Shown piece by piece: positions 52,682 through 62,347 of a DNA stretch of 64,000 bases. The notes under the pieces were generated by a model. The model worked only from the letters and a program-made list of their open reading frames with translations, searched no databases and was not told the DNA's origin. Numbering within the stretch: the stretch's first letter is position 1; each line of letters begins with the position of its first letter. The position numbers and the translations under genes were made by a program. Source of the stretch: Anaerobiospirillum thomasii (GTDB lineage: Bacteria > Pseudomonadota > Gammaproteobacteria > Enterobacterales > Succinivibrionaceae); the NCBI RefSeq assembly GCF_900445255.1, contig NZ_UAPU01000005.1, positions 569,001 through 633,000 on the forward strand, written 5' to 3'.

Positions 52682-54130
52682 ATGATGCAATATTTTCAGC
52701 GATTAGGTAAATCCCTCATGCTACCTGTTGCATGTTTACCTGTTGCAGGTATCTTAATGGGTCTTGGCTATTTATTAGCCCCTACCACAATGCAAGGCGG
52801 TGAAGCCTCCGGTCCTATGCTTGTACTAGGTACATTCCTGGTTAAAGCCGGTGCAGCCATTATTGACAACATGTCAGTACTGTTTGCAGTAGGTGTTGCC
52901 GTTGGTATGGCCAAAGAGCGCGAGGGCACTCCAGCTCTTGCCGGTATCGTAGCATGGTTCGTATTCCAGACCCTGCTCTCTCCAGGCTTCGTTTCTGTTT
53001 TAGTTGGTGGTGAGGCTGATCCTGCATTCAACAAGATCTCCAATCAGTTTATCGGTATTCTTTCCGGTGTCATTGGTGCTACCTGCTATAACCGTTTCTC
53101 AACCACCAAGCTTCCAGACTTCCTGGCCTTCTTCTCAGGCAAGAGATCTGTAGCTATTGTAACTGCCTTAATTTCTATCGTAGTTGCAGCTATCCTGTTC
53201 TTCGTATGGCCTCTGCTTTACAACGGACTGGTATTACTTGGCGAGTCAATTCTGTCATTAGGTGCAGTCGGTGCCGGTATCTACGCCTTCTTAAACCGTC
53301 TGTTAATCCCTATTGGCATGCACCACGCATTAAATGCTGTATTCTGGTTCGACGTAGCCGGTATTTCTGACCTGACCAAGTTCTGGGCCAGCACCGGTGA
53401 GTTCGGTGTAACCGGTATGTACATGACTGGCTTCTTCCCAGTTATGATGTTCGGTCTGCCAGCTGCAGCTCTTGCTATGTACCACTGTGCAAAACCAGGT
53501 CGTAAGAAGGTTGTATTCGGTCTTCTGGCCTCAGCTGCATTCTGTTCATTCTTTACAGGTGTTACAGAGCCATTAGAGTTCGCCTTCATGTTCCTGGCTC
53601 CAGGTCTTTATGTACTCTATGCTGTAATGACAGGTATTACCGCAGCTATCACTGTTATGCTGCCAATCCGTGCCGGCTTCTCATTCTCAGCAGGCTTCCT
53701 CGATCTGTTCTTCTCATCATCACTGCCACTGGCTCAGAACCCATGGTTCATCATTCCATTAGGTCTGGTTGTTGGCGTTATCTTCTACATTGTATTCCGC
53801 ATCGTTATCATCAAGTTCGACCTGAAGACCCCAGGTCGTGAGGATGAGGATCTTGCAGAGGCAGCAGAAGGCGCAGCCGGCGGTGCTGAGACATATGTAA
53901 AATATGCTCAGACAGTTTTAGAGGGTTTAGGCGGCAAGGATAACGTCCTGTCATGCGACAACTGCATTACCCGTATCCGTCTTGAAGTTAAGGATCCATC
54001 ACTTGTTGATGATGCCAAGATCAAGACCTCAGGTGCTGTAGGTGTAATCAAGCCATCTAAAAATGCCGTACAGGTTATCGTAGGTACTCAGGTACAATTC
54101 GTAACCGACGAGCTCAAGAAATTACTTTAA
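52682..54130 (+). CDS. nagE: PTS N-acetylglucosamine transporter EIICB
   Basis: 482-aa permease with about ten hydrophobic segments (IIC) and C-terminal IIB domain. GlcNAc type is indicated by RLLIPIGMHHALNAVFWFDVAGI, similar to E. coli NagE, rather than the glucose form. IIB phosphocysteine in SCDNCITRIRLEV. E. coli NagE (648 aa) carries a fused IIA domain; here IIA is absent and Crr, encoded three genes upstream, must supply it. In-frame TTG at 52676 rejected; ATG at 52682 lies after GAGG. Imports GlcNAc as GlcNAc-6-P, the substrate of NagA encoded 0.8 kb downstream. Confidence 0.9.
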   Translation: MMQYFQRLGKSLMLPVACLPVAGILMGLGYLLAPTTMQGGEASGPMLVLGTFLVKAGAAIIDNMSVLFAVGVAVGMAKEREGTPALAGIVAWFVFQTLLSPGFVSVLVGGEADPAFNKISNQFIGILSGVIGATCYNRFSTTKLPDFLAFFSGKRSVAIVTALISIVVAAILFFVWPLLYNGLVLLGESILSLGAVGAGIYAFLNRLLIPIGMHHALNAVFWFDVAGISDLTKFWASTGEFGVTGMYMTGFFPVMMFGLPAAALAMYHCAKPGRKKVVFGLLASAAFCSFFTGVTEPLEFAFMFLAPGLYVLYAVMTGITAAITVMLPIRAGFSFSAGFLDLFFSSSLPLAQNPWFIIPLGLVVGVIFYIVFRIVIIKFDLKTPGREDEDLAEAAEGAAGGAETYVKYAQTVLEGLGGKDNVLSCDNCITRIRLEVKDPSLVDDAKIKTSGAVGVIKPSKNAVQVIVGTQVQFVTDELKKLL

Positions 54131-54146
54131 TAGATAGTAATTAATC

Positions 54147-54174
54147 AAAACGGCGCCATAGTGCGCCGTTTTGC
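54147..54174 (+). terminator. Terminator of the PTS operon
   Basis: AAAACGGCGC / GCGCCGTTTT (54147-54156 with 54163-54172), 6-nt loop. Partial T-run; lies 16 bp after the nagE stop. Confidence 0.85.
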
Positions 54175-54220
54175 TGTAAAATATAAGACCTTAAATCTGA
54201 AATGTAATCTGGGTTTATTT

Positions 54221-54895
54221 ATGGATACCGATACTAGACACAATAACTTATTAACAGTTATCCCTTATCTTGATGCTGACAAGGTTCAGGATATATACAA
54301 GACAACAGTACCCGTAGACAATAAGCAGTGGACTGATGTTGCAGATAATCCCCTCCCTCCTACCAAGGCCTTGCTTTATGCTGACATTGAAGGTTTACAT
54401 GTCAAATTTAAGGTTTTAGAACAAAATCCACGCGCCACCTATAAAAACCACATGGACAGAGTCTGTGAAGACAGTGCTGTTGAGCTGTTTCTAGCCTTCC
54501 CTGTCGAGCCTACACAGGATCGTTTTAAGCCTCATCTTGATATCAATATTTATATGAATATTGAGATTAATGCCAATGGCGCCTGCTATGCCAAATACGG
54601 CAGGCACAGAAAGAACAGAACTGCGCTCAGTGACAGCGAGCTTGCATCTTTAAATATTAAAAGTAGTATTGAAGAGAGTATGTGGACTGTTGAGTTTACT
54701 GTACCGCGCGATCTTGTAAGCGGTATATGCTCATTTGATCCATTTGATGCCGACTCAATGTTTGCCTTTAATATTTATAAGATCTCAGAGTCAAAAGATA
54801 TAGAACATTATGCATCATTTAGCAAAGTTGACAGTGAAACACCAAACTTCCATCTGCCAGAGAGCTTTGCACTAGCTTGTATTAAAAATTACTAA
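54221..54895 (+). CDS. CBM9-like carbohydrate-binding domain protein
   Basis: 224-aa single-domain protein resembling the family 9 carbohydrate-binding-module group of uncharacterised proteins: VDNKQWTDVADNPLPPTKALLYADIEGLHVKFKVLE, then DSAVELFLAF, CYAKYGRHRKN and SMWTVEFTVPRDLV. No signal peptide, so it is probably cytosolic, unlike typical CBM9 xylanase modules. An upstream in-frame start (54161) would lie within the terminator, so the ATG at 54221 is chosen, with only a weak ribosome binding site. Nine bases before nagA, so it is co-transcribed with it. Role may be binding or processing of an internal GlcNAc sugar; unknown. Confidence 0.65.
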   Translation: MDTDTRHNNLLTVIPYLDADKVQDIYKTTVPVDNKQWTDVADNPLPPTKALLYADIEGLHVKFKVLEQNPRATYKNHMDRVCEDSAVELFLAFPVEPTQDRFKPHLDINIYMNIEINANGACYAKYGRHRKNRTALSDSELASLNIKSSIEESMWTVEFTVPRDLVSGICSFDPFDADSMFAFNIYKISESKDIEHYASFSKVDSETPNFHLPESFALACIKNY

Positions 54896-54904
54896 GAGGC
54901 AAAC

Positions 54905-56032
54905 ATGAAAATAATAAACGCTAATGTCTTTAATAGCGACTTTAGATTTGAGCAAAAGGATGTATGTATAGAAAACGGCCTGTTCGCTCAGAGCACATCA
55001 GACAATGAAGTGATTGATGCCAAGGATCTCTATGCCATTCCTTCACTTGTTGATATTCACTTCCATGGCTCTATGGGTTATGACTTTATGGATGGCACAC
55101 CAGAGGCTGTTGGCACTATTGCCAGATATCAGGCTTCAATTGGTGTAGGCGCCATCTGCCCTGCCACCATGACCATGTCTGAAGAGGACATTTTAAAGGC
55201 CTGCGAGAACGGCAAAAACTTTAAGGCTCAGGATGATATGGCTGAGCTTGTGGGCATTAATATGGAAGGCCCTTTTGTGTCACATCAGAAAGTTGGCGCC
55301 CAGAACCCTGCCTTTGTGCAAAAGCCTTCAGCCGAGCTCTTTAGAAAGGCTCAGAAGGCAGCTGGCGGTTTAATCAAACTTATGGCTATTGCTCCTGAAT
55401 CAGAGGGCGGACTTGAGACCATCAGCACTCTTAAGGATGAGGTTTTATCATCAATTGCCCATACCACAGCCAATTATGAGCTAGCCTGCAGAGCTATTGC
55501 CGCAGGTGCTACCCACATCACCCACCTGTATAATGCCATGCCACCTCTGGCCCACCGCGATCCAGGTCCAATCGGCGCCGGTGCTGATGCTCCTTGGTGT
55601 GAGGCTGAGATTATCTGTGACAATATTCATATTCACCCAAGTGCTGTCAGAGCTGCCTTTAGAATGTACGGCCCTGAGAGAATGATTTTAATTTCAGACT
55701 CTATGATGGCTGTAGGTCTTGAAAACGGCGACTATGAATTAGGTGGTCAGAAGGTTATTGTTAAGGACAGAAAGGCAACTCTTGAGTCAGGCACTATTGC
55801 AGGATCTGCCACCAACCTCTTTGACTGCATGAAGATTGCCCATAAGATCATGCGTCTGCCATTATCTACTGTAGTGCGTGCAGCTTCATACAACCCAGCC
55901 CGCTCTATTGGAGTTTTAGATAAATATGGCTCAATTGAAAACGGCAAAGTGGCAAGCATGCTGCTTATAGACAAGGATGTAAATCTAAAGGCCGTCATCT
56001 TACGCGGCAAGGTTATTGTAAATAATTTATAG
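54905..56032 (+). CDS. nagA: N-acetylglucosamine-6-phosphate deacetylase
   Basis: 375-aa amidohydrolase converting GlcNAc-6-P to GlcN-6-P and acetate. Metal and active residues: H52 and H54 (DIHFHG), E121 (NMEGPF), HLYNAM with a histidine, and the aspartate in ISDSMMAVG. Length typical (382 in E. coli). The partner deaminase nagB is not in the window. Preceded by AAGAGGC and followed by a terminator. Works downstream of NagE. Confidence 0.94.
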   Translation: MKIINANVFNSDFRFEQKDVCIENGLFAQSTSDNEVIDAKDLYAIPSLVDIHFHGSMGYDFMDGTPEAVGTIARYQASIGVGAICPATMTMSEEDILKACENGKNFKAQDDMAELVGINMEGPFVSHQKVGAQNPAFVQKPSAELFRKAQKAAGGLIKLMAIAPESEGGLETISTLKDEVLSSIAHTTANYELACRAIAAGATHITHLYNAMPPLAHRDPGPIGAGADAPWCEAEIICDNIHIHPSAVRAAFRMYGPERMILISDSMMAVGLENGDYELGGQKVIVKDRKATLESGTIAGSATNLFDCMKIAHKIMRLPLSTVVRAASYNPARSIGVLDKYGSIENGKVASMLLIDKDVNLKAVILRGKVIVNNL

Positions 56033-56040
56033 TACCTCAC

Positions 56041-56066
56041 AGACCGGCTCCTGCCGGTCTTATTTT
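56041..56066 (+). terminator. Terminator of nagA
   Basis: AGACCGGC / GCCGGTCT (56041-56048 with 56053-56060), loop TCCT, then TATTTT. Confidence 0.9.
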
Positions 56067-56175
56067 ATCCATCCTGCCTTTAAGCATATAAATAAACTCA
56101 ATAAACGTCTTTTCTATATAAAAATGTTAGTCTTTTGTGTACAATAACGCCTAATTTACATGGTACAGAGCGAAT

Positions 56176-56862
56176 ATGAGCGACAATAAAGAAAACATAA
56201 TCACAATAAAAGACAGATTCAGAGGTTTTTACCCTGTTGTTGTTGATGTTGAGACAGCAGGATTCAATCCAAGCCTTGATGCCCTGATTGAGGTATCCAT
56301 GATGACTGTAGTTATGGATGAGCATGGATTTTTGTCTCCAGGTGAGATTATGAGTGCCAATATAAGACCTTTTGAGGGTGCCAATATCGAACAAGCCAAT
56401 ATTGATTTTTTAGGTATTGATCCATTTGATGAGGCCCGTAATCTTAAAACGGAACGTGATGCCCTGTTACCTATGTTCAAGACCATTTCCAAAGTGGTCA
56501 AGGCCAATGCATGCAGTCGCGCTATTCTTGTAGGTCACAATGCAAGCTTTGATCTGTCTTTTATCAAGGCAGCCAGCGACAGATTAAACTACAAGCGCAA
56601 CCCTTTTCATCCTTTTTCTGTATTAGATACAGCCTCTCTGTCTGCTTTAGTCTATGGACAGACTGTATTATCACGAGCATGTTTTGCTGCTAATATTAAT
56701 TTTGATGGTGACATGGCTCATGGCTCTGCCTATGATACACAAAAAGAGTGTGAGCTTTTCTGCGCCTTAGTCAATCGCTTTACTACCTTTGCAGGTATTC
56801 CTGCACCTGTTGTTGACGCACCTACCCCGGCTCAGCTGCACGCTAAAAAACACTTAGTGTAA
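56176..56862 (+). CDS. rnt: Ribonuclease T
   Basis: 228-aa DEDDh exoribonuclease that trims the 3' ends of tRNA and other stable RNAs. D24 and E26 in VVVDVETAGF, D126 in GHNASFDLSFI, H182 and D187 in AHGSAYDTQKE. N-terminal IKDRFRGFYPVVVDVET and conserved NPFHPFSVLDTASLSALVYGQT are diagnostic of RNase T. Size slightly above E. coli (215 aa). Own unit, with hairpins after the stop. Confidence 0.95.
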   Translation: MSDNKENIITIKDRFRGFYPVVVDVETAGFNPSLDALIEVSMMTVVMDEHGFLSPGEIMSANIRPFEGANIEQANIDFLGIDPFDEARNLKTERDALLPMFKTISKVVKANACSRAILVGHNASFDLSFIKAASDRLNYKRNPFHPFSVLDTASLSALVYGQTVLSRACFAANINFDGDMAHGSAYDTQKECELFCALVNRFTTFAGIPAPVVDAPTPAQLHAKKHLV

Positions 56863-56899
56863 TAAATCAGACTTTTATAATATTTTGTTGTGTGATATC

Positions 56900-56966
56900 A
56901 GCTATTGCCAGTCACAATAGCTTTTAATAGATAGATGCAACACACTCCGCCACAAATGGCGGAGTG
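56900..56966 (+). terminator. Two hairpins downstream of rnt
   Basis: AGCTATTG / CAATAGCT (56900-56907 with 56915-56922) followed by TTTTAAT is a probable terminator. CACTCCGCC / GGCGGAGTG (56943-56951 with 56958-56966) follows without a T-run. Confidence 0.7.
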
Positions 56967-57008
56967 CAAATCAAAGTATTAAAGTTAATATAATTTTCTT
57001 CTTACCTT

Positions 57009-57674
57009 TTACCCTTTGGGTATTTGCATTCCCTTGCGCATCATCTGTGCCAGAGACTTTAAGAGATCTGCATACTTGCTCATTGTGGTGGATCCGCCCT
57101 GTACAGAGAATTGTACTGTTCCATTACATCCTGCATCACAACCATTTTCTACTGCACAGTTGATATAAAAGTTTCACGTGAGTTTTTAAGTTTATCTGTT
57201 AATGTATCAATAGCTGATGCAGTCAATTTTTCTGGAAATTTGTCACCATAGACCTCAGGATATGCGAGGATCAGTTCCTTGCGTAATTCTAAAATTTCAG
57301 CGTATTTTTTATACGTGTCGGCGGTACGAGACCTACACTAAGATCATGCAGAAAAACTACATCAGTTTTATGTAAGTATGAAAGAATAAAAACACTGGAA
57401 TTTCCGGATGGGTACTGTCATCATCAATGGCCTGATCTGGCTTGAGTTCCTCCTTAATGGGTATTGTTCCTCTAAACATACCCTCAAGCTCCCTGAGATT
57501 ATTAATAAACTTATCAATCTGCTCAAGCTCTTTCTTAAGATCATCAAGATATAGTCTATGGCCGATAAGCAGTTCACCGTTTTTATCTAAAAAATCTTTT
57601 TGGCTGTTTAATTTATTTATAATCTGACCATAGTCAGTAGCTTTTGATCTTGTCTCATCAAGATCTTTAATCAT
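57009..57674 (-). pseudogene. Decayed gene, unidentified helical protein
   Basis: The first 105 codons from ATG 57674 are open (MIKDLDETRSKATDYGQIINK ... DDSTHPEIPVFLFF) and coiled-coil-like. After an in-frame stop, other frames continue plausible coding: KYAEILELRKELILAYPEVYGDKF and later YADLLKSLAQMMRKGMQIPKG, ending with TAA at 57009-57011. So at least one stop and one frameshift break it. The ATG overlaps the stop of the next pseudogene (ATGA), showing that an operon decayed here. Product not recognised. Confidence 0.55.
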
Positions 57675-57973
57675 ATTTTAGCCTCAGCCTGCTTGTTCTG
57701 TCCCAGCTGATTTAAAAACATTGAGACTATGAGCAATACAGGCATTTCTTTATTTTGAGCTATCTCTTTAAGATCTGTAATAGCGCTGAAATTTTCTATA
57801 CCTTTAACTTATGACATCAGTCTCTCCAATATAACCTGTATGCCTAAAAAATACATTACCCTACATCTACAGATTGTGAGCAATATGTCTTCTTGTCTCA
57901 AGACACTGTGTCTATGACATCTGACATGCACAAAAGTAGTGGCAACAGTATCTTTGGTATTATGCTGCAACAT
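57671..57973 (-). pseudogene. Decayed gene with in-frame stop
   Basis: From ATG 57973 a frame encodes 54 residues (NTKDTVATTFVHVRCHRHSV ... YFLGIQVILERLMS), hits TAA at 57809-57811, then continues in the same frame (VKGIENFSAITDLKEIAQNK ... GQNKQAEAKI) to TGA at 57671-57673, which overlaps the next ATG. This is best read as one gene interrupted by a nonsense mutation. A frameshift upstream cannot be excluded. No homology recognised. Confidence 0.5.
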
Positions 57974-58707
57974 TTATCTTTCTTTTGCATAAAAGTTGAC
58001 AAATAACTTTAATGAAACAAAGTTTCATAAAGATAAACACTTGTTAAATAAAAGTGCTAGATATCTTATTACAAAATAGCTTTTCATAATCTAAAATTGA
58101 TACTTTGTATTAATCCCTAGCTTGTATATTTTTAAATAAATTTTGTATACAAGTTTACTTTTTTATACGTATAAATTTTATATTTTAAAACAGCGCTTTG
58201 ATTTTAAACTAATTTAGTCGTGTTTAGAGTTGCATTTTCATATATATTGAACATACAAATTTGTATTTTAAATGTATTTTTATACACAGTTGTATAGTTT
58301 TATAAAACAAAAGATTTTTAATTAATATTTACATGATTAAACTTGAAAAAAATCTTCACTTATTATAAATTGTAGACATTATTTTACATGTTTTTACCTT
58401 TGTAGAAGAGTTAGCAAGCTACTGCCATTTAAAAATATTTTAAAACTATTGCTCTTTAATAATTCTTTAAGAGATATTAGGTTAAGGAGATAAAGGAATC
58501 TATTCTTGTATTTAGCAACTTGCTTTAGATCTATACCTATTTTCTTTTACAGAAAAACATTTAGAGAGTTTTTAAATACTTTTGAGGCAGCACGAGGCGA
58601 CCTCAGATAAACACTTAAAAGCAAAAGTAAAATTTAAATGTACAAATGTGTGTTCTTCAGGTTCATACCATTTGTAGTGGTAGATAATATTTTATTTTAG
58701 GTGATTT
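57974..58707. other. Very AT-rich non-coding region upstream of MCP gene
   Basis: About 730 bp with many T/A runs. I see no ORF, tRNA, clear hairpin or sigma-28-type promoter. It may be the remains of further decayed genes. Confidence 0.4.
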
Positions 58708-60339
58708 ATGAGCTTTCTAAATAAATTGAAGATAAGCCTAAAACTGAGCTTTGGTTTTGGATTTGTTCTTTTTCTTACAGTTCTTATTGCTCTTATAACT
58801 ATCCATTCACTGCGTTCTAGTATATCAGTTGCCGATCTGGTACATAATCTTGTAGACAACAGTTATGCCAGAATCAATGCATCAACCACACAGTCAGCAG
58901 AAATGAACAGTTCAATGTCTTTCTACTTAAGTCCAGGCAATCAGACAGAAACAGCCAAGTCCAAAGTAGAGAGCAATCTTGCAGCTGCCTTAAAGCTTGC
59001 AGAAAACCTTGATATTCCTCAGTATCAGTCTCAAGTTGACAAGATTATTGCTTTAACCAAGAATTTTTCAGATAACTACTACAAGGCTGTTGTACCTCTG
59101 ATTAAAGCAGGCAAATCCTTTGATGCACTTGCCTTTTATTTAGATCAGATGCAGCCTGTTGCCTATGAGATTGCCCATATTCAGGCCGCTGTAGGTAAAG
59201 AGGTTATCTCTGATATCTCAGAAGAGGTTGACGTTCTGCGCGATACCACAGGTCTTATTGTGGTTATTGCCTGCACCATCTTTGCTGTAATCCTTGGTGC
59301 ACTGACAGCATTTATGATCTCACGCTATATAACAAAATGTCTGCGTCATCTGTGCCTGATTGCCGACAGCATCTCCAAAAACGATCTTACTGTAGATATT
59401 CCTGTCTATACTTACGATGAGTTTGGCGAGCTTGCCATGATGATGCGCACCATGCGCAACAATCTAAGTGAGTCTGTGGCTCTGGTTATAAATGTATCAG
59501 ACCAGCTAAGCTCTCAGATTACCAATATGAATCACTCATCACAGGATGTGGAGGATGCAGCCAAGACTGCCGAGTCACAGACTGTTACAGTGGCCGCAGC
59601 AGCAGATGAGATGGTATCAACCACAGCAGATATTGCAAGAAACTGCGAGAGTGCAGCTGCTGTATCTGATGACTCAAAACACATCACACTTATGGGTATG
59701 GATGTAGTACGTGCCACTGTTGATCAGATTAGAGATCAGTCAGAGCGCACCAATCAGGATGCTCTCAAGATTCAGGCTCTTGCCGATCAGACCCAGAAGA
59801 TTGGCTTTATTGTTGGCACCATTGATGAAATTGCAGCACAGACTAACTTATTAGCTCTCAATGCTGCTATCGAGGCTGCCCGTGCCGGTGAGGCAGGACG
59901 TGGCTTTGCCGTGGTTGCCGATGAGGTTCGTGCTTTAGCTTCACGAACCACCAAGTCAACACAGGAAATCTCCTCCATGGTGTCACAGATTCAAAATGAC
60001 GCCAATGTGGCCACACAGTCTATGGCATCATCTGTAAGCAATATGAATACAGTGGCTGAAAAGGCTGGTGAGCTTGAGACTTCATTAAACTCTGTGCTTG
60101 ATAAGGTCAATGCTGTAAATACACAGATTACTCAGATTGCAACTGCAGCTGAGGAGCAGACTACAGCCACCTCTGAGATTTCAACCAATATGCAGGGTAT
60201 TACCACTGCAACTCAGATTGTATTTGACAAGTCACAAAATGCCATTGAGACCTCTGAAAAATCAGTTATCTCAATTAAAGATCTTGTACACAATCTGTCT
60301 AAGTTCAAACTGCGCGATCCAAACGCATACAATTCTTAA
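58708..60339 (+). CDS. Methyl-accepting chemotaxis protein, four-helix-bundle sensor
   Basis: 543-aa transmembrane chemoreceptor. First membrane helix ~12-34, periplasmic four-helix-bundle-type sensor ~35-182, second helix ~184-206, HAMP ~207-262, then the signalling domain with the tip [24 protein letters not shown] followed by [18 protein letters not shown]. No CheR-tether pentapeptide at the C-terminus (ends [11 protein letters not shown]). The last 47 coding bases and the terminator behind it are repeated twice more downstream. AGGTG precedes the ATG. Ligand unknown; a broken substrate-binding-protein gene lies downstream, past the intron. Confidence 0.92.
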   Translation: MSFLNKLKISLKLSFGFGFVLFLTVLIALITIHSLRSSISVADLVHNLVDNSYARINASTTQSAEMNSSMSFYLSPGNQTETAKSKVESNLAAALKLAENLDIPQYQSQVDKIIALTKNFSDNYYKAVVPLIKAGKSFDALAFYLDQMQPVAYEIAHIQAAVGKEVISDISEEVDVLRDTTGLIVVIACTIFAVILGALTAFMISRYITKCLRHLCLIADSISKNDLTVDIPVYTYDEFGELAMMMRTMRNNLSESVALVINVSDQLSSQITNMNHSSQDVEDAAKTAESQTVTVAAAADEMVSTTADIARNCESAAAVSDDSKHITLMGMDVVRATVDQIRDQSERTNQDALKIQALADQTQKIGFIVGTIDEIAAQTNLLALNAAIEAARAGEAGRGFAVVADEVRALASRTTKSTQEISSMVSQIQNDANVATQSMASSVSNMNTVAEKAGELETSLNSVLDKVNAVNTQITQIATAAEEQTTATSEISTNMQGITTATQIVFDKSQNAIETSEKSVISIKDLVHNLSKFKLRDPNAYNS

Positions 60340-60343
60340 AAAT

Positions 60344-60368
60344 GTAAAGGGCCCTGCCCTTTACACTT
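60344..60368. terminator. MCP terminator hairpin, bidirectional
   Basis: TGTAAAGGGC / GCCCTTTACA with loop CCT. A/T runs lie on the minus-strand exit (TTTTTA). The identical hairpin in copy 2 directly precedes the intron 5' end. Confidence 0.8.
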
Positions 60369-60413
60369 GATCTGTCTAAGTTCAAACTGCGCAATCCAAA
60401 CGCATACAATTCT

Positions 60414-62347
60414 ATCGGGTAGCCCTTTCGGGCTCCCACACCACCCACCGTACCGTTCGGTAGTAGGGCGGTTCCTAACAAGCGCTAGAGATCCTTGAAT
60501 GCAGGGTCTCTAGCTCCGCGGTTATAGTTGTCCAGCCCTCGTTTATCAGTATCTGATTGTTAAGTGCTCTGTGGATCCCTTGGTTTTTCGATATTTTCCA
60601 ATAACTGTTTGAGCTGTATGCCATAGTGCCATCTCCGATGGCGGGGGCTTTTGACCATCTCAGCTTGAACTGTCTGTAGCGGTTTTGTGGGGTCTTCCAT
60701 TGTTTCCATAGGAGTTGCCTGACGCGTCTTCTGATCCAAGCATCGATTTTCCTTGCCCATGATGTTGGTATGGCTTCACCAAAGTAGTTTACCCACCCTC
60801 TGAGTAGATACTTCAGCTTAGCTTTGACGACAGCAATGCCGCCTTTACACCTTCTATCTAGTATGAGCTTTACCTTTTCCTTGAGTTTCTTCCTCTTTTT
60901 GTCGTGCACAGTTGTGAAATATTGATCCTTTGGCTTTGCCTGCTTTCTTGTCTTTGAGACACATCTAGCGCTTAGAAATGCAAAACCTAGGAATTGCATA
61001 TCCTTGCCGACATGCACTATTTTGGTTTTCTCTCTGTTCACCTTGAGGAATAGCTTGTCCTCTATATACCGTGTTACCCACTCTGAAACTCTCTCTGCAC
61101 TTTTCCTGCTACTGCAGAATATGCACATGTCGTCGGCGTATCTGACAAATTTCCTGTCTCTGGCGTCCAACAGTTGATCGAGTTCGTTGAGGAGTATGTT
61201 TGCAAGTACCGGACTACACACAGCCCCCTGAGGGGTGCCCTTTGTGGTCTTATGACCAACTTTGCCGTTTTCACTGATTGGGGCTCTCATGAACCTATGT
61301 ATCAGCGATATGACTCTTCCGTCCTTGATATTATTGCTTAAGACTTGGAGAAGCTTGCTGTGGTTCACAGTATCAAAGAATTTGCTTAGATCCAAATCGA
61401 TTACCCATTCTAGACCTTGGTTTACATACTCGCTTGCTTTCGCAATCGCGTCTTTGCAACCTCTGCCCGGGCGGAATCCGAAGCTATTGTCTGAGAATAC
61501 CTTTTCATACTCCTCGCTTAGTACTTGCGCTATAGCCTGCTGTACAAAGCGATCTCGTACTGTTGGTATTCCCAAGGGTCGCTTCTCTCCATTATCTTTT
61601 GGAATGTAGACTCTCAGAATTGGTTGTGGTCTGTATTTGCCGTTCCTAATCACCTCAGTGATTTCACCTGGGTGTGATTGTAAATACTCACAGAGTTCAT
61701 CTGTGCGCATTCTATCGACACCCGCACTGCCTTTGTTTCTCAGCACACTGTGCAGAGCTCTTTTAAGGTTAGTGTAGTCGAGCACTCTCTCTAAGGTTAT
61801 AGGTTCAATTTGCGATATATTACTCATAGGTCTATATTATCCGGCAGAACTCTTCCTACCCTCCGCAACTTGATTTACGTCCAAGCCTTGGCCAGTAGCT
61901 ACAGTCAATTGCCTGCATTTGCAGAAGACTGCTTTTTCAGAGCCATTTTTTTTAACCGGCTAATTCCTCCGATTTTCATATCTGTTAGGTTCTGTCCTTC
62001 CCTTGTGCTCTCAAGGTACTATGACGTCTGCTGACTTCCATATATTCGTTGTTACTACGGTTTCCCGCTATACGGATCTCCCCCGGTAAGTACGGTTTCT
62101 TTCTCTCCATATAACGCTCAGTCTTTACATATACCGCTACGACTAGATTTCGGACTTCGTCATATTTAGCAGACTTATCCGCGGTACATGCCTATAAACT
62201 GTTTCTGTTCGTAGGTCCGGAGATTTGCCTTCAGCTTCCTTCAGCCATAGTGTTACCACTATAACCTTGCTTTTAGCTATACACTTCCCTCTAGTGGGGC
62301 GTGTTGGGGACTTTCACCCGTTAGAAACGCGCACATGCAGGGCGCAC
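60414..62347 (-). mobile_element. Group IIC intron, 1934 bp, apparently complete
   Basis: Minus-strand intron. The 5' end is GTGCGCCCTGCATGTGCGCG at 62347, matching the GUGYG start, followed by TCTAACGGGTGAAAGTCC, typical of class C introns. At the 3' end, domain V lies at 60440-60472 (33 nt with GAAC loop) and domain VI at 60417-60437 (AGCCC-GAAA-GGGCT) with a bulged A at 60420, seven nucleotides from the 3' end at 60414. Flanks re-join to a perfect 77-bp repeat, fixing the borders. It sits directly after a terminator hairpin and T-run, the usual IIC target. Confidence 0.92.
60475..61827 (-). CDS. Group IIC intron reverse transcriptase/maturase
   Basis: 450-aa intron-encoded protein. RT domain blocks: GSAGVDRMRTDEL, RPQPILRVYIPKDNGEKRPLGIPTVRDRFVQQAI, FGFRPGRGCKDAI, VIDLDLSKFFDTVNH, KGTPQGAVCSPVLANILL and the catalytic FVRYADDMCIF. 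Maturase (X) domain with LRGWVNYFGEA and RRRVRQLLWKQWKTP. No endonuclease domain at the C-terminus, as is usual for class C introns. Uninterrupted, so splicing and retrohoming competence is plausible. Confidence 0.95.
   Translation of the reverse strand: MSNISQIEPITLERVLDYTNLKRALHSVLRNKGSAGVDRMRTDELCEYLQSHPGEITEVIRNGKYRPQPILRVYIPKDNGEKRPLGIPTVRDRFVQQAIAQVLSEEYEKVFSDNSFGFRPGRGCKDAIAKASEYVNQGLEWVIDLDLSKFFDTVNHSKLLQVLSNNIKDGRVISLIHRFMRAPISENGKVGHKTTKGTPQGAVCSPVLANILLNELDQLLDARDRKFVRYADDMCIFCSSRKSAERVSEWVTRYIEDKLFLKVNREKTKIVHVGKDMQFLGFAFLSARCVSKTRKQAKPKDQYFTTVHDKKRKKLKEKVKLILDRRCKGGIAVVKAKLKYLLRGWVNYFGEAIPTSWARKIDAWIRRRVRQLLWKQWKTPQNRYRQFKLRWSKAPAIGDGTMAYSSNSYWKISKNQGIHRALNNQILINEGWTTITAELETLHSRISSAC

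Noticed and set aside
61810-62034. Plus-strand ORF in the intron and other short plus-strand ORFs there
   Set aside because: They lie over conserved intron RNA domains and the antisense of the RT gene, so they are not coding.
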